Shown piece after piece: positions 1-7,700 of a DNA stretch of 15,405 nt. Both the position numbers and the translations under genes were made by a program. The DNA is from Deltaproteobacteria bacterium. GTDB lineage: Bacteria > Desulfobacterota > B13-G15 > RBG-16-54-18. The notes beneath the pieces are model-generated. The model had not been told where the DNA came from, did not search any database, and saw only the letters and a list, made by a program, of their open reading frames with translations. The stretch lies in contig QMLM01000014.1 of the NCBI GenBank assembly GCA_003646745.1, positions 1 to 15,405 of the forward strand, given 5' to 3'. Numbering within the stretch: position 1 is the stretch's first letter; each line of letters begins with the position of its first letter.

Positions 1-1373
1 CCATAATTCTTTACCACTTTCTCCCATATCTCTTTTTTTCTTTCCGCCAAAGAGTAAAGCCAGAAGAAATCTTGATCGTAGATGGTAGGAGTTCTTCCAT
101 CTATGAAAACGGGGATATTAGGCCAGAGATGCCAGATAATGTATCCACCAAGACCATAGGTATTGAATATGTTTCCTTTTATATGATGATCCTTTAAAAA
201 TTTTACCGTTGCCTCGGGATAATTCCTCCAAACCCCAAGGCCAATCCTCTGCGCCCTAATAAGCTCCCCTGTGTCCCGAACACAGAAGCCAATAATGACA
301 AAAAGGGGTAGAAGCCGTATCCACCTCCACCTACTCAACTGCCACCGGAGCTGACCAAGGTTATTAACGATTATAGGAGTTGCCACTACTGCAAAGGCTC
401 CGCAGAAACGGATATATTTAAAAGCCAAAAAAGAAAAAAAAGCGAAGATTATCACATCCTCTACCCTTTTTAGATTATCCCTCTGGATCAAAAATGAGGC
501 TGCCCCTACAACAAACAGGGCTCGAAACCACATGGTGGGATCAGTTACAAGAAGCCCAAGAAGCCTTATGTCCAGGGGCTTCCATTCAACAATCCCCTTT
601 AAGACCTCTTCCGACTCCATTGTCTTCAAAGGAACGAGGAAAACGCGATAAAAGTTAGGATTAAGCAAAGAGACCAAGCCTAACATAAGGCATAAAAACA
701 AAAGAGCCCGCAGTCTCCTATCTTTAAATACAGGCCTTAGATCACCGGGTTGGCGTAGAGCCATAGGGATAAATCTGCCCAAGGCGTACGCCCCTACCAT
801 CAATATGCCCATGAGAAAACTAGAGTGGAATTTTACCCACAATAGATGAAGCGGTAAAAGAAAAAAGATCAGCTTGCGGGTGCTAATTTTTTCCTCTCGA
901 TGCAAAATAAGGAGATACGAAAAAAAAGCAAGAAAAAACAAAAAAATAATTTGAGGACGCACCATGAAACGTGCGCTAGCGACCTGAAGGGCAAGAAAAA
1001 GGATGGTAATGCTCAACCATCTTTTGGCTCCGTCTACCTCACGACATGTAAGAAAAAGAACCATAAAAGTCAATGAAATTACAAAAATCTTAAAAACGAT
1101 CAACCCACCAAATCCACCTAGCCGGTATATAGGATAAATCAAAGCCTGAAAGAGCCACTCAAAATCTATCCACTTTGCATTCTGAAAGGTGTATGAGAAG
1201 GGATCGAAGTGCGGTATGGCTTTATTATGCCATACCCACTCTCCGGTCTTTAGGTGCCACCAGATATCAAAAGAACAGATCTTTTGTGCAGAAAAAAGGA
1301 CACAAAATATGAAAAAAACAATTATAAACGGAACAAAACCATTTCTGCCCTCAAAATGCACACTTTTCCCCAT
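1..1373 (-). CDS. GT-C-like multi-pass membrane protein, 3' end beyond window
   Basis: An open frame of 457 codons runs off the left edge without a stop. It starts with ATG at 1373, inside the last 23 bases of asnB, with GGTGGGA just upstream as a weak ribosome site, so the two are probably translationally coupled. The N-terminal part has a hydrophobic helix at about residues 13-30, then the motif FDIWWHLKTGEW, then IPHFDPFSYT and WIDFEWLFQ. Several further hydrophobic helices follow, and after them a soluble-looking stretch with NYPEATVKFL, GNIFNTYGLGGYIIWHLW and FIDGRTPTIYD. This layout (acidic and aromatic loop motifs between membrane helices, then a C-terminal segment around FIDGR) matches a widespread uncharacterised family that resembles GT-C/PMT-type glycosyltransferases using polyprenyl-linked sugars. 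I recognise the pattern but know of no assigned function. The place at the end of a glycan operon supports a glycosyl-transfer role; donor and acceptor are unknown. Confidence 0.8.
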   Translation of the reverse strand, partial: MGKSVHFEGRNGFVPFIIVFFIFCVLFSAQKICSFDIWWHLKTGEWVWHNKAIPHFDPFSYTFQNAKWIDFEWLFQALIYPIYRLGGFGGLIVFKIFVISLTFMVLFLTCREVDGAKRWLSITILFLALQVASARFMVRPQIIFLFFLAFFSYLLILHREEKISTRKLIFFLLPLHLLWVKFHSSFLMGILMVGAYALGRFIPMALRQPGDLRPVFKDRRLRALLFLCLMLGLVSLLNPNFYRVFLVPLKTMESEEVLKGIVEWKPLDIRLLGLLVTDPTMWFRALFVVGAASFLIQRDNLKRVEDVIIFAFFSFLAFKYIRFCGAFAVVATPIIVNNLGQLRWQLSRWRWIRLLPLFVIIGFCVRDTGELIRAQRIGLGVWRNYPEATVKFLKDHHIKGNIFNTYGLGGYIIWHLWPNIPVFIDGRTPTIYDQDFFWLYSLAERKKEIWEKVVKNY

Positions 1374-3249
1374 AATTATCCCACCACAGTTGAAATATAA
1401 AGAGGTTCCAAAGCTTCTTTCTGTTGTCCACCCGCTTGGCTAGGTGCTCTTCCAATAGGGCCCGGACGGCTGCCGGGTTGAATATCCCCTGTTTCCTAAT
1501 CCTCTCCTCAGAGAAGACATCTAAAAATAGATCCTTCAACTCCCCATTGATCCACTTGGCTACTGGTATACCGAACCCCTTCTTTTTACGAAAGACTATC
1601 TCTCTGGGAAGCCTATCTTTCATGGTCTTTTTAAGGATGTATTTAGTGGTTAAGCCCTTCATCTTCAGAGCCTCAGGGATCCCGGTTACAAAATCGACGA
1701 AGTTATGATCGAGAAATGGAACCCTCACCTCTAGAGAATTGGCCATACTGGCACGGTCCACTTTTACCAAAACCCCTTCCTGAAGATATAGCTTCATATC
1801 CAAGAACAACAATTTTCCTAAAAGGGAATCAAAGATCTTCCCATCTAAGTACTCATATAAAACACTAAAATCATCCCATCTATCCAGTTCAGCACATACC
1901 TCAGCGTTTAGTACCCTTCGCCTTTCCTCGGGGGGAAATGTCCCCAACCAGATATAATTTCTGACGATTGGTGGATAGGGAACCCCCTTGATAAACTTCT
2001 TCAGTCGAAAGTCAAGGCTCATGTTCTCAAAGGATACGGGCAGCCTCATGGCCCATCTCTCTACTAGGTTCCTCAACCAGGAGGGGACCTTGGCATAGAT
2101 TTGGGCAAGACGAAAGGCCTGATAGGTGGGGTAGCCGGCAAATAGCTCATCGCCCCCATCCCCACCCAAGGCCACCTTTACACTCCTGCGGGTAAACTGG
2201 CTCAAAAGAAATGTCGGAACGATGGAGGCATCGGCCATAGGCTCATCCAAAAGGGAGGCAACCGTAGGCAAGATATCCAGCATCTTTTGAGGATCAAGGA
2301 TCTCCTCATAATGCTCGGTTTCAAAAAAGGCCGCGGCGCGACGGGCAAAAGACGATTCATCAAACGAAGGGTCCTCAAAACCGATGGAGAAGGTCTTGAT
2401 ATTACTTACCCCCTCCTCCCTCAAGGCGGCAATCACGGAGGTGGAATCAATCCCCCCGCTCAAAAGGACCCCTAAAGGGACATCACTTATTAATCGCATT
2501 CTTACTGCCCCTCTGAACCGGGCCCAGATCTGTTGGCATAGCTCCTCTTCTGTTATCCTATCCCCCCCCTTATCTCTAAAGTCAAGATCCCAGTAAGCCC
2601 TTTTCCAGAGCTGGCCCTCTCTATAGAGAAGGTAGTGACCCGGAGGAAGCTTCTGTATCCCTTTAAATATTGAATGAGGGGCAGGCACAAAATCATAGGT
2701 AAGATATAAGCTCAAGGACTCCAAATCCAGCCTACGATCTACAAAGGGGGCTTTAAGCAGGGATTTCAGCTCTGAAGCAAAGAAGAGGTTCTTGCCGTCA
2801 AAGGCATAATAAAGGGGCTTGATTCCCACTCTGTCCCTGGCCAAAAAAAGCTTACGTTTCTTACTGTCCCAGATGGCGAAGGCAAACATCCCATTGAGCT
2901 GCTCCAGGCACCTCTCTTCCATCTCCTCATAAAGATGAACCAGCACCTCTGTATCAGTTTTGGTATAAAACTTATGCCCTCTTTCCTCTAGCCCCTCTTT
3001 GAGCTCTGGAAAGTTATATATCTCTCCGTTAAATACCACATATATGGACTTATCTTCATTGTGGATGGGCTGCCTACCTGTATCGAGGTCAATGATACTT
3101 AACCTTCTATGGCCTAAGGCAATCCCTGCCTCGGCATAATATCCCTCCTCGTCCGGCCCTCTGTGCTCTAAGGCTGAGGCCATTTTTACCAGGGCATCGA
3201 GATCCACAGGCCTGTTATCAGGGAAGCAAAATCCACAGATACCGCACAT
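1351..3249 (-). CDS. asnB: Asparagine synthetase (glutamine-hydrolysing), AsnB type
   Basis: This 632-residue cytoplasmic enzyme takes ammonia from glutamine and transfers it to an ATP-activated carboxylate, normally aspartate. Met1 is followed directly by Cys2 (MCGICG), the glutaminase nucleophile once Met is removed, which fixes the start. The N-terminal class II amidotransferase domain shows HRRLSIIDL (about 47-55), NGEIYN (74-79) and KTDTEV (97-102). The synthetase domain has the pyrophosphate loop SGGIDS (264-269), GGDGGDELFAGY, and the C-terminal KKKGFGIP typical of the family. Length is normal. Ribosome site is weak: AGGA lies 13 bases upstream, overlapping the stop of a small upstream reading frame, so translation may be coupled. 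AsnB paralogues inside polysaccharide loci are often thought to amidate uronic acids or other glycan carboxylates instead of making asparagine. That is an inference here from the neighbours; the sequence alone cannot tell the two apart. Confidence 0.95.
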   Translation of the reverse strand: MCGICGFCFPDNRPVDLDALVKMASALEHRGPDEEGYYAEAGIALGHRRLSIIDLDTGRQPIHNEDKSIYVVFNGEIYNFPELKEGLEERGHKFYTKTDTEVLVHLYEEMEERCLEQLNGMFAFAIWDSKKRKLFLARDRVGIKPLYYAFDGKNLFFASELKSLLKAPFVDRRLDLESLSLYLTYDFVPAPHSIFKGIQKLPPGHYLLYREGQLWKRAYWDLDFRDKGGDRITEEELCQQIWARFRGAVRMRLISDVPLGVLLSGGIDSTSVIAALREEGVSNIKTFSIGFEDPSFDESSFARRAAAFFETEHYEEILDPQKMLDILPTVASLLDEPMADASIVPTFLLSQFTRRSVKVALGGDGGDELFAGYPTYQAFRLAQIYAKVPSWLRNLVERWAMRLPVSFENMSLDFRLKKFIKGVPYPPIVRNYIWLGTFPPEERRRVLNAEVCAELDRWDDFSVLYEYLDGKIFDSLLGKLLFLDMKLYLQEGVLVKVDRASMANSLEVRVPFLDHNFVDFVTGIPEALKMKGLTTKYILKKTMKDRLPREIVFRKKKGFGIPVAKWINGELKDLFLDVFSEERIRKQGIFNPAAVRALLEEHLAKRVDNRKKLWNLFIFQLWWDNYGEKCAF

Positions 3250-3264
3250 GGCAAAAGTTAAATC

Positions 3265-3369
3265 CTAAACGATATCAAAATCCAAATGATCAAAACCTAC
3301 TTTGTCTTTCTCCAGAATAGAGTCGAATATCTCCACAGGTTCCGCCATTGGCTTCAATGTAATTCGCAT
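3265..3369 (-). CDS. Possible small protein, 34 residues, between GT2 and asnB
   Basis: The 132-base gap between the glycosyltransferase stop and asnB is almost filled by one reading frame. It has an ATG at 3369, AAAGG five bases upstream, 34 codons and a TAG stop. The start lies 12 bases after the preceding stop and the end lies 15 bases before asnB, the spacing expected for a translated operon gene. The product begins MRITLKPMAEPVEIF and is acidic, with no membrane segment, signal or cysteine. I recognise no family. It might be a real small protein, a leader whose translation opens asnB, or the remnant of a longer gene. Support comes only from position, ribosome site and packing, so confidence is modest. 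Confidence 0.4.
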   Translation of the reverse strand: MRITLKPMAEPVEIFDSILEKDKVGFDHLDFDIV

Positions 3370-3381
3370 TTTAGCCTTTGC

Positions 3382-4320
3382 TCAGTCAAAATTCACCATC
3401 GACCTTATCACATATATCGGCTTCCCCTGAGACTCGTGGTAGGTGCGGATGATAATCTCTGCAATGAGGCCCATCAAAGTGAACATAACTCCCATAATAG
3501 CAAAGAGAAAAGCAATCAAGATCATGGGGCTCATCCATACCCCTCCCAAAAAGACCTTCCGATAGAGGACAAAAAGACCCACTAACCCCCCCAAAGCTAA
3601 TAAAATCATCCCTGCCCCTCCAAAGAGGCGAATTGGTTTTGTAGAATAACGCTGTAGGAACAGGATGGTTATGAGGTCCAAAATAACGCTGACGGTCCGG
3701 GAAAGGCCATATTTGGACCTCCCATATCTGCGAGGGTGATCGGTCACCTCCACCTCCGTAATCTTCGCTCCCACCCAGGAGGCATAGGCGGGGATGAAAC
3801 GGTGCATCTCCCCATAAAGCCGCACGTCTTTTAGGACATCCCTTCGATATGCCTTGAGGGTACATCCATAGTCATGCAGCTTGACTCCGGTCAGCTCGGA
3901 AATCAACCAATTAGCCAAAACGGAAGGAAACCTCCTTTTAAGAAGGGGCTCCTTCCTGTCTTTCCTCCAGCCGCTGACTACATCGTAGCCCTCATTTAGC
4001 TTCGTTAAAAGTTGCGGGATATCTTGGGGGTCGTTCTGCCCATCTCCATCCATGGTTACGATTATTTCACCTCGAGAGTGTTCAACTCCTGCAGCAATGG
4101 CGGCAGTCTGCCCAAAGTTTTTACGAAATTGAATGACTTTAACCCTCTTATCCATCTGGGCCAATCCCTGCAGGACCTCGCTGCTGCCATCATCGCTGCC
4201 GTCATCTACGAAGATGACCTCGTATTCCAACCCTATCCCTTCTAACACCCCTCTTAGTTCTTCATAGAGGGGAGAGATGTTGCGATTTTCGTTGAAAATG
4301 GGTATCACTACCGAGACCAT
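3382..4320 (-). CDS. Glycosyltransferase family 2 with two C-terminal membrane helices
   Basis: A 312-residue GtrB/ArnC/DPM1-like enzyme, predicted to move a sugar from a nucleotide donor to undecaprenyl phosphate at the cytoplasmic face of the inner membrane. The start chosen is the ATG at 4320, which shares one base with the stop of the upstream gene (TGATG) and gives the standard family beginning MVSVVIPIFNENRN. An in-frame ATG at 4362 would add 14 non-conserved residues and overlap the upstream gene more. The GT-A domain shows VDDGSDDGS (38-46) for nucleotide binding and MDGDGQNDP (90-98), the metal-binding acidic motif of the DPM branch, then RRYGRSKYG (197-205). Membrane helices lie at about 231-253 and 264-292. 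The next gene position is a small reading frame 12 bases downstream. Family assignment is firm; the sugar is unknown. Confidence 0.93.
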   Translation of the reverse strand: MVSVVIPIFNENRNISPLYEELRGVLEGIGLEYEVIFVDDGSDDGSSEVLQGLAQMDKRVKVIQFRKNFGQTAAIAAGVEHSRGEIIVTMDGDGQNDPQDIPQLLTKLNEGYDVVSGWRKDRKEPLLKRRFPSVLANWLISELTGVKLHDYGCTLKAYRRDVLKDVRLYGEMHRFIPAYASWVGAKITEVEVTDHPRRYGRSKYGLSRTVSVILDLITILFLQRYSTKPIRLFGGAGMILLALGGLVGLFVLYRKVFLGGVWMSPMILIAFLFAIMGVMFTLMGLIAEIIIRTYHESQGKPIYVIRSMVNFD

Positions 4321-6110
4321 CACCGGCCCACTTCCCTCTGCTTTCGTATCCTTTCTATCCACCTCTGCTGTTGGGAAGCTAAATCACCCTCTCCTCTTTG
4401 AAGGTAAATGGTCCTCAAAAACTGATGATATCCTTCATTCATGGGATAGAGCTGGGAGGCCTTTTTTATCTCCTCCACCCCTTCGCTGTGCCGGCCCGAG
4501 ATCAGATACATCATCCCTAAATCGAAGTGATAAGAATGACGCCAAGGACTCAACTTTATAGCCTTTTGCACCTCAGCAATCCCCTCTTTTTGACGGGAAA
4601 GTTTTTGAAATAATAACACCCCGTAACGGTGATGATAAAGGCTGTTTTTAGGATCAAGACGTATAGCCTTTTTGAGCTCCAATGCCGCTTCTTTAACGAA
4701 AAGAGGGCCTGACTCAAGGCGATATTTCGCCCTCTGATAATACATCTGTCCGTACAACTGAACGAGCAAGACGATTGAGACCGCCAGGGCCCCAGCAAAC
4801 CCCAAAAAGGTGAAGATCGCCCCCCTTTTGCCCTTCAGATCTATTCTATAAACTTTTTCTTCATCCTTAACACTAACGGCCAAGGCCATAACAGCAAATC
4901 CCGCAAGGGTAACATTTGGCAGGTAAAACTCAAAGTCAAAGGCATGATGAATAAGGAAGGTCATACCAGCCACCACGAGGGATCCTACAAAAACTGCCTC
5001 CTTCCCCTTCTTCTGTTTAAGGACTGAAAGTGCACGCCAAACCCACCAGCCGGCAAACCACAAGAAGAGTACTGTCCCTGCTATTCCCATCTCCACCCCC
5101 AACTGGAGATAAGTATTGTGGGAGTGGTGAACTATATTCCCTCCAGGTCTTTGATAGGAAGGGTAAATAAAGCCAAAGGTATCTAAACCCTTTCCTATCC
5201 AGGGGTCATCCCTGACCATATCTATGGTAGTACTCCAGTTCAACACCCTGAGCACCAAAGGATTGTTTTTGATAGGAGCAAAGGGGTTATCCGGTCTCTC
5301 TAGGCTCAAGCCAACGAAGATCAAAACCAAAAGCAGGAGAATCCCCCCGAGGGAATAAACTAAATATCTGGTGTTTACCCTTTTTACATAGCCCAGATAG
5401 ATAAAGGAGAAAAAACCACAAGCCAGGATCAAGGATCCCCACCCACTGAAGGATTTCGTCAGATAAAGGGCAAGTGCCTGTAGCACTAAAGCCATCCCCA
5501 AAAGGTTTTTCATCCAATTTTTATGAACCAAGATACACGATGCCAGGGTTAACGGTATGCTCAGCCCCAAAAAGGCGGCGAAATGGCTGGGCAGTAAAAA
5601 AGTGGCGAAGACCCGCCCTGTCTCCAAACGATGGAGGATGTCCTCCATAAAGGGGAAAATATAAGGGGTCTCCCCACCCTTTATCTCGCTGATGAGATTT
5701 TGAAAGCCCCAAAAATATTGATAGATGCTATACACTGAAGTGAGAATACCCAAAATAGCTACGGTTAGGGTGATCTTGCGGGCCTCTTTGGGAAAAGGGG
5801 CTTGGGCAATGAGAAAAAATATCGCCATATAGCTAACTAGTTGCAAGAAGAAATCGCGGCTTACGGCATAGTCTATGGACTTAAAGGTGTAAAAGATGGC
5901 CAAAAGAAGAAATGCAAAGAGAGGGAGAGGAAAAGAAGACCTCTTGATCTCCAATAGGCCCCTCTTTGCCTCCCCATAGAGGAATAGAAACAGAGCCCAA
6001 CACAAGAGGATAACCTGTAAGATAGGAGACCAAAAATATATAGGGGGAGAAAACAAAACAGATGCAAAGAGGGACCCGATGACTAATACATATATCAAAT
6101 TAAATGGCAT
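4320..6110 (-). CDS. Wzy_C/O-antigen ligase-like membrane protein with TPR tail
   Basis: A 596-residue protein with about eleven or twelve hydrophobic helices up to roughly residue 450, followed by a soluble tail (about 470-585) containing tetratricopeptide-like units (for example AIRLDPKNSLYHHRYGVLLF and AIKLSPWRHSYHFDLGMMYL). The large periplasmic loop carries DPWIGKGLDTFGF, then HHSHNTYLQLGVEMGI with His-Ser-His-Asn at 329-332, the signature of the Wzy_C superfamily. That family includes O-antigen ligases (WaaL), polymerases (Wzy) and O-oligosaccharyltransferases of glycoproteins (PglL/TfpO); primary sequence seldom separates them. Start: ATG at 6110 has AGAGGA just upstream. An in-frame GTG at 6122 would add four residues but has no clear ribosome site. 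It is the first gene of the glycan operon, lies 249 bases after the last pilin on the same strand, and is coupled to the GT2 gene by TGATG. Confidence 0.88.
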   Translation of the reverse strand: MPFNLIYVLVIGSLFASVLFSPPIYFWSPILQVILLCWALFLFLYGEAKRGLLEIKRSSFPLPLFAFLLLAIFYTFKSIDYAVSRDFFLQLVSYMAIFFLIAQAPFPKEARKITLTVAILGILTSVYSIYQYFWGFQNLISEIKGGETPYIFPFMEDILHRLETGRVFATFLLPSHFAAFLGLSIPLTLASCILVHKNWMKNLLGMALVLQALALYLTKSFSGWGSLILACGFFSFIYLGYVKRVNTRYLVYSLGGILLLLVLIFVGLSLERPDNPFAPIKNNPLVLRVLNWSTTIDMVRDDPWIGKGLDTFGFIYPSYQRPGGNIVHHSHNTYLQLGVEMGIAGTVLFLWFAGWWVWRALSVLKQKKGKEAVFVGSLVVAGMTFLIHHAFDFEFYLPNVTLAGFAVMALAVSVKDEEKVYRIDLKGKRGAIFTFLGFAGALAVSIVLLVQLYGQMYYQRAKYRLESGPLFVKEAALELKKAIRLDPKNSLYHHRYGVLLFQKLSRQKEGIAEVQKAIKLSPWRHSYHFDLGMMYLISGRHSEGVEEIKKASQLYPMNEGYHQFLRTIYLQRGEGDLASQQQRWIERIRKQREVGR

Positions 6111-6172
6111 ATTTCCTCTCACATACAGAAGTTCTCATAATTTGTAAAGTTCCAGAGGGAAACCATTTAGCT

Positions 6173-6200
6173 ATTAATGCCTTTTAAATATGTTTGTCAA
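6173..6200 (-). promoter_or_regulatory. Predicted sigma-70 promoter of the glycan operon
   Basis: On the minus strand there is a perfect -35 box TTGACA (6200-6195), a 16-base spacer and ATTAAT (6178-6173, four of six matches) as the -10 box. Transcription would begin near 6165 and give a leader of about 55 bases before the ATG at 6110. No clear terminator was found between the last pilin (stop at 6360) and this promoter, so read-through from the pilins is also possible. Confidence 0.5.
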
Positions 6201-6359
6201 CAATAAAATCTTCTGTCCTTTACTTGGAAATTTACCCATATTTGGTTATGCTCGTATTTTTAAAGGTGGGGGGATAGCAAAAAAGAAGGGGTCAAGCGAA
6301 GATATAGATATATAAAGGCCCTTAGTATTTCCTCCAAACATCTGTAATTTTGCGAGACT

Positions 6360-6776
6360 TCAGCGCAAATCCTCCCATCTCCCCTGCGTCCAGCTAGTTC
6401 CATCGCTGGAATATTCCTGAGTTCCATCCTGGTTGACCCGAAACCAGAAGTCACCCGTCTGCTTATTTTGGGGCTGGGCAGTAGCTGTATATTGCGTAAA
6501 CGAAGATCTATTTAAGCTTATGGTATAATTATCACCTGCCATCGTTGCGCTGCATCCCGCTAAGGAACCGAGTGCCCCCGCATAAAATCCATACTCTGCC
6601 CTGTACATCTCCTGGGCTGCCCTGACCGTCTCAAGGGCTGTAAAGGCATTAGAACGGCGGGACCTAGTGACATATCCGTCATAGGCAGGAATGGCCACCG
6701 CTGCCAGTATCCCTATGATGGCCACAACGATCATCAACTCCAATAAAGTGACCCCTCGTCTATCCATGGGCCTCAT
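6360..6776 (-). CDS. Type IV pilin-like protein, PilE/minor pilin type
   Basis: A 138-residue prepilin of the type IV pilus or type II secretion pseudopilin class. The leader is short and basic (MRPMDRRG) and the prepilin peptidase site is Gly8-Val9: mature residue 1 is valine where the usual residue is phenylalanine, and Glu at mature position 5 is kept (VTLLEL). The hydrophobic helix follows, then ALETVRAAQEMYRAEYGFY and a C-terminal globular part with YTATAQPQNKQTGDFWFRV, like PilE-type minor pilins. One cysteine only, so no internal disulfide loop. Start at 6776 is supported by AGGAGAT with six bases of spacing. It is the last of four pilin genes, 41 bases after the preceding one. The product differs clearly from the other three, so it is probably an accessory pilin and not a copy of the major subunit. 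Confidence 0.9.
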   Translation of the reverse strand: MRPMDRRGVTLLELMIVVAIIGILAAVAIPAYDGYVTRSRRSNAFTALETVRAAQEMYRAEYGFYAGALGSLAGCSATMAGDNYTISLNRSSFTQYTATAQPQNKQTGDFWFRVNQDGTQEYSSDGTSWTQGRWEDLR

Positions 6777-6817
6777 TTTATCATCTCCTTTTGCATCCTT
6801 GACCTCTAAGCTCTTAG

Positions 6818-7246
6818 TTATGACCTGGGCTTATATTTACCTTTCAGATTGGTGCTCCATCCCTTCGTGTATCCCTGGTCAGGGATAAATCTAACCCTAA
6901 TATATAGGTAGCAGCCATCTACTGTAGGGTTCAAATTCCGGATGCTCCTTATGCCATATATCCCTTGGGTAGCATTTGCATTTACAACCTCTATATTACC
7001 ATATCTATTGCTCAAACCATTAATAAATAATGTCAGATCGTTGGGGAACACACTGCTTCCATTGGCGTGGTACTCGGCTGCTGCTGAGGCCACCTGGTCA
7101 AGGGCGGTGATAATCTCCGTGATCCTCGATTTGGTCACAAAATCCAAATAGGCCGGAATGGCGATCGAGGCCAGAATCCCCACGATAGCCACCACAATCA
7201 TTAACTCAATAAGGGTAAAACCCCTTTCCCTTCTCCCCCTTCTCAT
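6818..7246 (-). CDS. pilA: Type IV pilin (PilA-like), C-terminal serine
   Basis: A 142-residue prepilin: leader MRRGRRERG cut before FTLIELMIVVAIVGILASIA, with mature Phe1 and Glu5 both standard. After the helix comes a region related to the two upstream pilins (ALDQVASAAAEYHANGS...), then NRYGNIEVVNANATQG and a final part ending in GWSTNLKGKYKPRS. The start is taken at the ATG at 7246, which has GGGGGTAAGA before it; the upstream in-frame ATG at 7258 has no ribosome site and would only lengthen the leader by four residues. A single cysteine (VDGCYLYIRV) means no disulfide loop of the classical kind. The last residue is serine, while the two upstream relatives end in MPRK. This is the intact gene closest to the two damaged copies and so could be the working major subunit. 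Whether it is major or minor cannot be settled from sequence. Confidence 0.9.
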   Translation of the reverse strand: MRRGRRERGFTLIELMIVVAIVGILASIAIPAYLDFVTKSRITEIITALDQVASAAAEYHANGSSVFPNDLTLFINGLSNRYGNIEVVNANATQGIYGIRSIRNLNPTVDGCYLYIRVRFIPDQGYTKGWSTNLKGKYKPRS

Positions 7247-7297
7247 TCTTACCCCCATAGAGGAGAAGCCTCTTAAAGGCCATCTCCCCCTCCTTGC

Positions 7298-7319
7298 GAT
7301 TCACTCTAGATTCACTCTA
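7298..7319. repeat. 11-base tandem duplication at end of damaged pilin
   Basis: GATTCACTCTA occurs twice head to tail (7298-7308 and 7309-7319). The right-hand copy includes the TAG stop, read on the minus strand, of the frame-corrected pilin copy. It is a perfect short duplication and may be a trace of replication slippage in this gene. Confidence 0.85.
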
Positions 7320-7690
7320 TTTTCTCGGCATGTATTTTGCGTCTAAATTTCCAGTCCAGATCTTGTCATAGCCAGTTGTCTTGGATAGGAGGGATTGAGA
7401 TTGAGCTGACAACCATTCACAGCGCCATCCAGATTGCCTATAGTCACCTGAAAGGCACCATTATCAGCGTCTGTGCGAGTCCACACAATATTTGACATAA
7501 ATGTGTCACTAAATGGTCCGAATGTGTTGCGGAGTTCATTTATATTACTTATAGTCGCAGGAAATTGGCCCACGGTAGACCTGTATGCCGAATAGCTCGG
7601 AATGGCAACTGCTGCCAAAATAGCCACGATGGCCACCACAATCATAAGCTCGATGAGAGTAAAGCCCTCTTTTTTCCTCACCCTCATCAT
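7317..7690 (-). pseudogene. Type IV pilin copy, frameshifted and missing part of helix
   Basis: The gene starts well: ATG at 7690 after AAAGGAG, leader MMRVRKKEG, then FTLIELMIVVAIVAILAAVA with Phe1 and Glu5. Two lesions follow. First, compared with the pilin at 8191, about 23 residues are missing in frame after IPSY: SAYRSTVGQFP stands where YHASLGHFP follows a longer amphipathic helix. Second, near 7383 one base appears to be missing after TATCC. The uninterrupted frame ends in an unrelated tail (RQLAMTRSGLEI), whereas the +1 frame reads KTTGYDKIWTGNLDAKYMPRK with a stop at 7317, matching the neighbour's GYQKNWGGDLPAKFMPRK. Uncorrected, the product is 115 residues; corrected, 124. Probably non-functional; a sequencing or assembly error could explain the frameshift but hardly the in-frame deletion. 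Confidence 0.75.
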
Positions 7691-7700
7691 TTTTTGCTCC

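Noticed and set aside
6349..6369. TTTGCG/CGCAAA hairpin over the stop of the last pilin
   Set aside because: The six-pair stem has a nine-base loop and no T-run follows on the minus strand, so a terminator call is not justified.
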